Source: Tenrec ecaudatus (taxonomy: Eukaryota; Chordata; Mammalia; Afrosoricida; Tenrecidae). From it: DNA of 64,000 nt. Made by a program: the position numbers and the translations under genes. Of this stretch, positions 33,375 to 64,000 are shown piece after piece. The notes beneath the pieces are model-generated. The model did no database searches. It was not told the DNA's origin and was given only the letters and a program-made list of their open reading frames with translations. The first letter of the stretch is position 1. Every line of letters begins with the position of its first letter. Location of the stretch: NCBI RefSeq assembly GCF_050624435.1, contig NC_134536.1, positions 128,658,758 to 128,722,757 of the forward strand, written 5' to 3'.

Positions 33375-35885
33375 CAGGAAGGTCCACAGGCTTTTTAATG
33401 GTGTGATGGCTACTTCCCTTCCGAGACCCCATCTAATGACAGCGGCTTCTGGGGTGAGGGGTGGGGTGGGCGGGCACAAGGATGGGCGGCGGAGGCCATG
33501 CAGTGACTTGGGGAGGAGGGGAGACTGTTACATTCTGTTTGGCGTGTAAACATTCTTACTTGGTGGCCTCCTGGGGAGGGGCAGGCAGGGCCACTTGCTG
33601 CCCCTGCCCCAGGCCCACCAGGGCTGGCCCCTGGAGCTGAGAAGACTGAGCAAGCGGGGCCCAGTGAGGAGCTGGGTTGGGGAGCCCCATGCCTGGGGCA
33701 CAGTCCCTCTCCTGTACCCCCTTCGTGCGCTGTGCGGCTGGGGGGAGGAAAGGCCTGTTCGGTGTTGGCAGACTCTGAGCCTGAGCCCAGCGACAGGCTT
33801 GGGGAATGGGGATGTGTGGGTGACCAGGTAGAGGAGGTGCTCAGGACCAGGAGGGCCTGGTCAGCGGGAGTAGGGGATGTAAGAAGCAGCAGCTGGGGAG
33901 GGGTGCTGGAAGATGGGGCTCCCCCTGCCCTGGATCCTTCCTGGGGAGAAGCGCCAAATATGTTCCCTCCACCTAACACCCCGCCTCCCCCCCTCGCCCC
34001 ATGACATTCGGTGACACAGAGGCCTGAGGCCTCTCACTCCCTGCCTAGCTCCAGTGCTGAGGGAAGGCAGCTTTGTGGGCAGGCCCAGGCCTCTCTCGGG
34101 CCCCCTTCTTTCTCCTAACTCCAAACCAGGCTGTTGTTGGTCTTGGGGCAGGGTGAGGTGGGAGCAGGGGGGTCCTACATTCACATTTCGGTTGGTGGCA
34201 AGGAGCAGGCCTAGGGTCTAGGCACCTGGAGTCGTGCCCTGACCCCCCTGGCATGAGCTGATTGTCATTTGGAGAAGCTCCAGGTGGGAGGGAGTGGCCC
34301 CTTCTCAGCTGGGCCCAGAGGGCCGCAGAGGGTCTTGGGAGGGCCTCAGGTTAACAAGGAGGACTCTGGAGAGGTTTCCTGAGTGTTCTGGGAGCTTCTG
34401 CTTCAGCGTGGGTGGCCTTTGAGGGCCACTCACCCTGGAGTCCTCCCCTGGGCTGGTCTGCAAGAAGCCACCAGCTGCTCTTGGGGCCAGCTTCCTTGTG
34501 GGCATCCTGCCAGGTACTGGTGGCTGGATGCTGCCAGGTCGCCAGGGCACCGGAGACCTTCCTTCTTCTTCTTCCCCTAGAGGTCTTGGCTTGTTCTTTG
34601 TGGCCCAGGAAGGGACAGAAGGGACAGACCAGGATGCTAAAGAAAGGCGGCCAGAGGATTACCCCAGCCAGCTCCGCTGTCCCTTTTGCAGCCAAGGTGC
34701 TGCCACTCCCAGATGTAGGCAGCTGAGGCTCAGGACAGGGAGGGAGAGGGTGTTCTGGAGCCCGAGCCCAGGAGGAACTCCCCAAAGGCTGCAGTTAGGG
34801 TGCGAGGGGGCTGGCTGAGCTGGGGGTGGGGGTGGGCCAGAGCCCACCCACAAGCATGCCCTCTAGATATTAATGGGTCTCTCCACCCCATGAAGGGGCC
34901 TGTCCCTAGATAGGTGATGGCCTGACCTGGCCCACATCTCACACCCAGGAGGGTAGGAAGGGCGACCCTACCAGGACTGTATCCCCAAAGGGTCAGCGCA
35001 GAGAGGACAGTGAGCCAGACTCCACATCCAGGCAAGGGGGGCCTCAGTGGAAAGGGCAGGAGTGGAACTGATGTGGGAGATAGGAAGGAGGACTTCTGGA
35101 CAGGCAGCCAAGGGAGGGGCCAAACTCCCTTTGAAGCCCACCCCCTGCAATTTCCGTGGAGAACCATTTGTCTGGAAAGACAGCCGAAACCCCAGGCTCT
35201 CCCTGAGACCCCACACAAATTTAAGAGAGGGGCCTTTCTACCCAGTAATTTCCCTTGTCTTCCCATGGGAGAGGCAGGAAGGCTCTGCTGTTGGAGTCCG
35301 TTGGAGCAGGCATCTCCCTGGAGCAGCCCCTGAATCCCACCCTGGCAGCCCAGAGGCCCTCTACTCCCAGGAGGTGTGGCAGAAACCACCCCCTCCCCCA
35401 AACTAGCTCCACCTCCAAGCGTGCCACTTGGGCCTGCTTCTCTGAAAAGTGGGGAGGGAGGGTCTGGCTGGAGAGAGGGCAGGGCAGACGCTGCGGGAGG
35501 TGTAAGCTGAGGGTGGCAGTGAATGGAGGAGCCAAGAAGACAGTCAGTCCCAGTGAGCAGTGGCTGAGCCTTGGGGTGGGGTGGGGGAAGGGACCCCGCC
35601 CGCTGGGTGGCAGGAGGGGAGGAGAGGGCACAGGAAGATGAGCAGGACCCCTTGCCCCCTCGTGAGGCGCGGCGCCCCCCCCACCAGCCACGCCCCGCGG
35701 GCAGGGCACCTTGTGAATTCGCATGACCTCCCTCGTGAGCAGGTGGGGAGCTGGGGCCGCGGGTGGCGCGTCAAGCGCGTAAGGCTGTGCTGGGGCTGTT
35801 CCAGTGTCGGCCAGCTGCGGGTGGGGGCCCGGGGTGAGGGTGGGGGGCCCGGGAGGGCCAGTCTAGCCATGGAAAGCCAGGGGCG
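33375..35885 (-). other. TTBK1: TTBK1 3' UTR (main isoform)
   Basis: About 2.5 kb of GC-rich sequence from the stop codon to an ATTAAA signal on the minus strand (33,399-33,394). The length agrees with the long 3' UTR of human TTBK1. Cleavage is expected roughly 10-25 bases further left. Confidence 0.6.
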
Positions 35886-63931
<28,046 letters not shown>

Positions 63932-64000
63932 TTACGGCTGGCGCGCTGAGGGCCAAAGGGCTCCGTGGGCTTCTCCGAGGTCACCAAGCTAGTGATGGCC

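Overview
The window is mammalian nuclear DNA, most likely from an afrotherian and best matching a tenrec. The reasons are dense AfroSINE copies, eight copies of a short LINE tail ending AATAAAATGATTTTTTTA, RTE (BovB-like) LINE pieces, and two SPIN-type hAT elements, a horizontally transferred family known from tenrec. The species call is inference from repeats. The gene order CRIP3 - SLC22A7 - TTBK1 is that of human 6p21.1, read here in reverse.

Positions 1-19,150 hold no intact gene that I can support. They form a repeat graveyard: an old ERVL-MaLR element, a dead mariner, old L1 pieces, retropseudogenes of MRPL11 and RPL9, an RTE fragment, a solo LTR, and several layers of L1 insertions whose target-site duplications can still be read. 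ZNF318, the human neighbour on this side, is not reached.

CRIP3 (19,444-21,838, plus strand) starts in a CpG island and encodes a two-LIM protein in eight exons. It converges on SLC22A7 (29,259-22,879, minus strand), which encodes the organic anion transporter OAT2 in ten coding exons. Intron 4 of SLC22A7 is filled by a ~1 kb minisatellite, and intron 5 by an LTR, an AfroSINE, a SPIN copy and a CA-rich tract. A TATA box and an HNF4-like DR1 site lie just upstream of its start codon.

From about 33.4 kb to the right edge the window is TTBK1 (minus strand, 5' end beyond 64,000), a brain tau/tubulin kinase. Eleven coding exons are visible, from the DFG segment of the kinase domain to the stop codon, with a long 3' UTR. 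The second-to-last exon encodes a run of 35 glutamates. One exon at 50.1-50.4 kb is open past its splice donor to a stop and looks like an alternative last exon, with its own distal poly(A) signals near 43.5-44.3 kb. Another intron is almost entirely a G-rich CTGGGG array.

The three genes are not one pathway: CRIP3 is a zinc-binding adaptor-like protein, SLC22A7 a liver/kidney transporter and TTBK1 a neuronal kinase. Splice sites were placed by eye from GT-AG consensus, reading frame and remembered human proteins; no alignment or database search was run.
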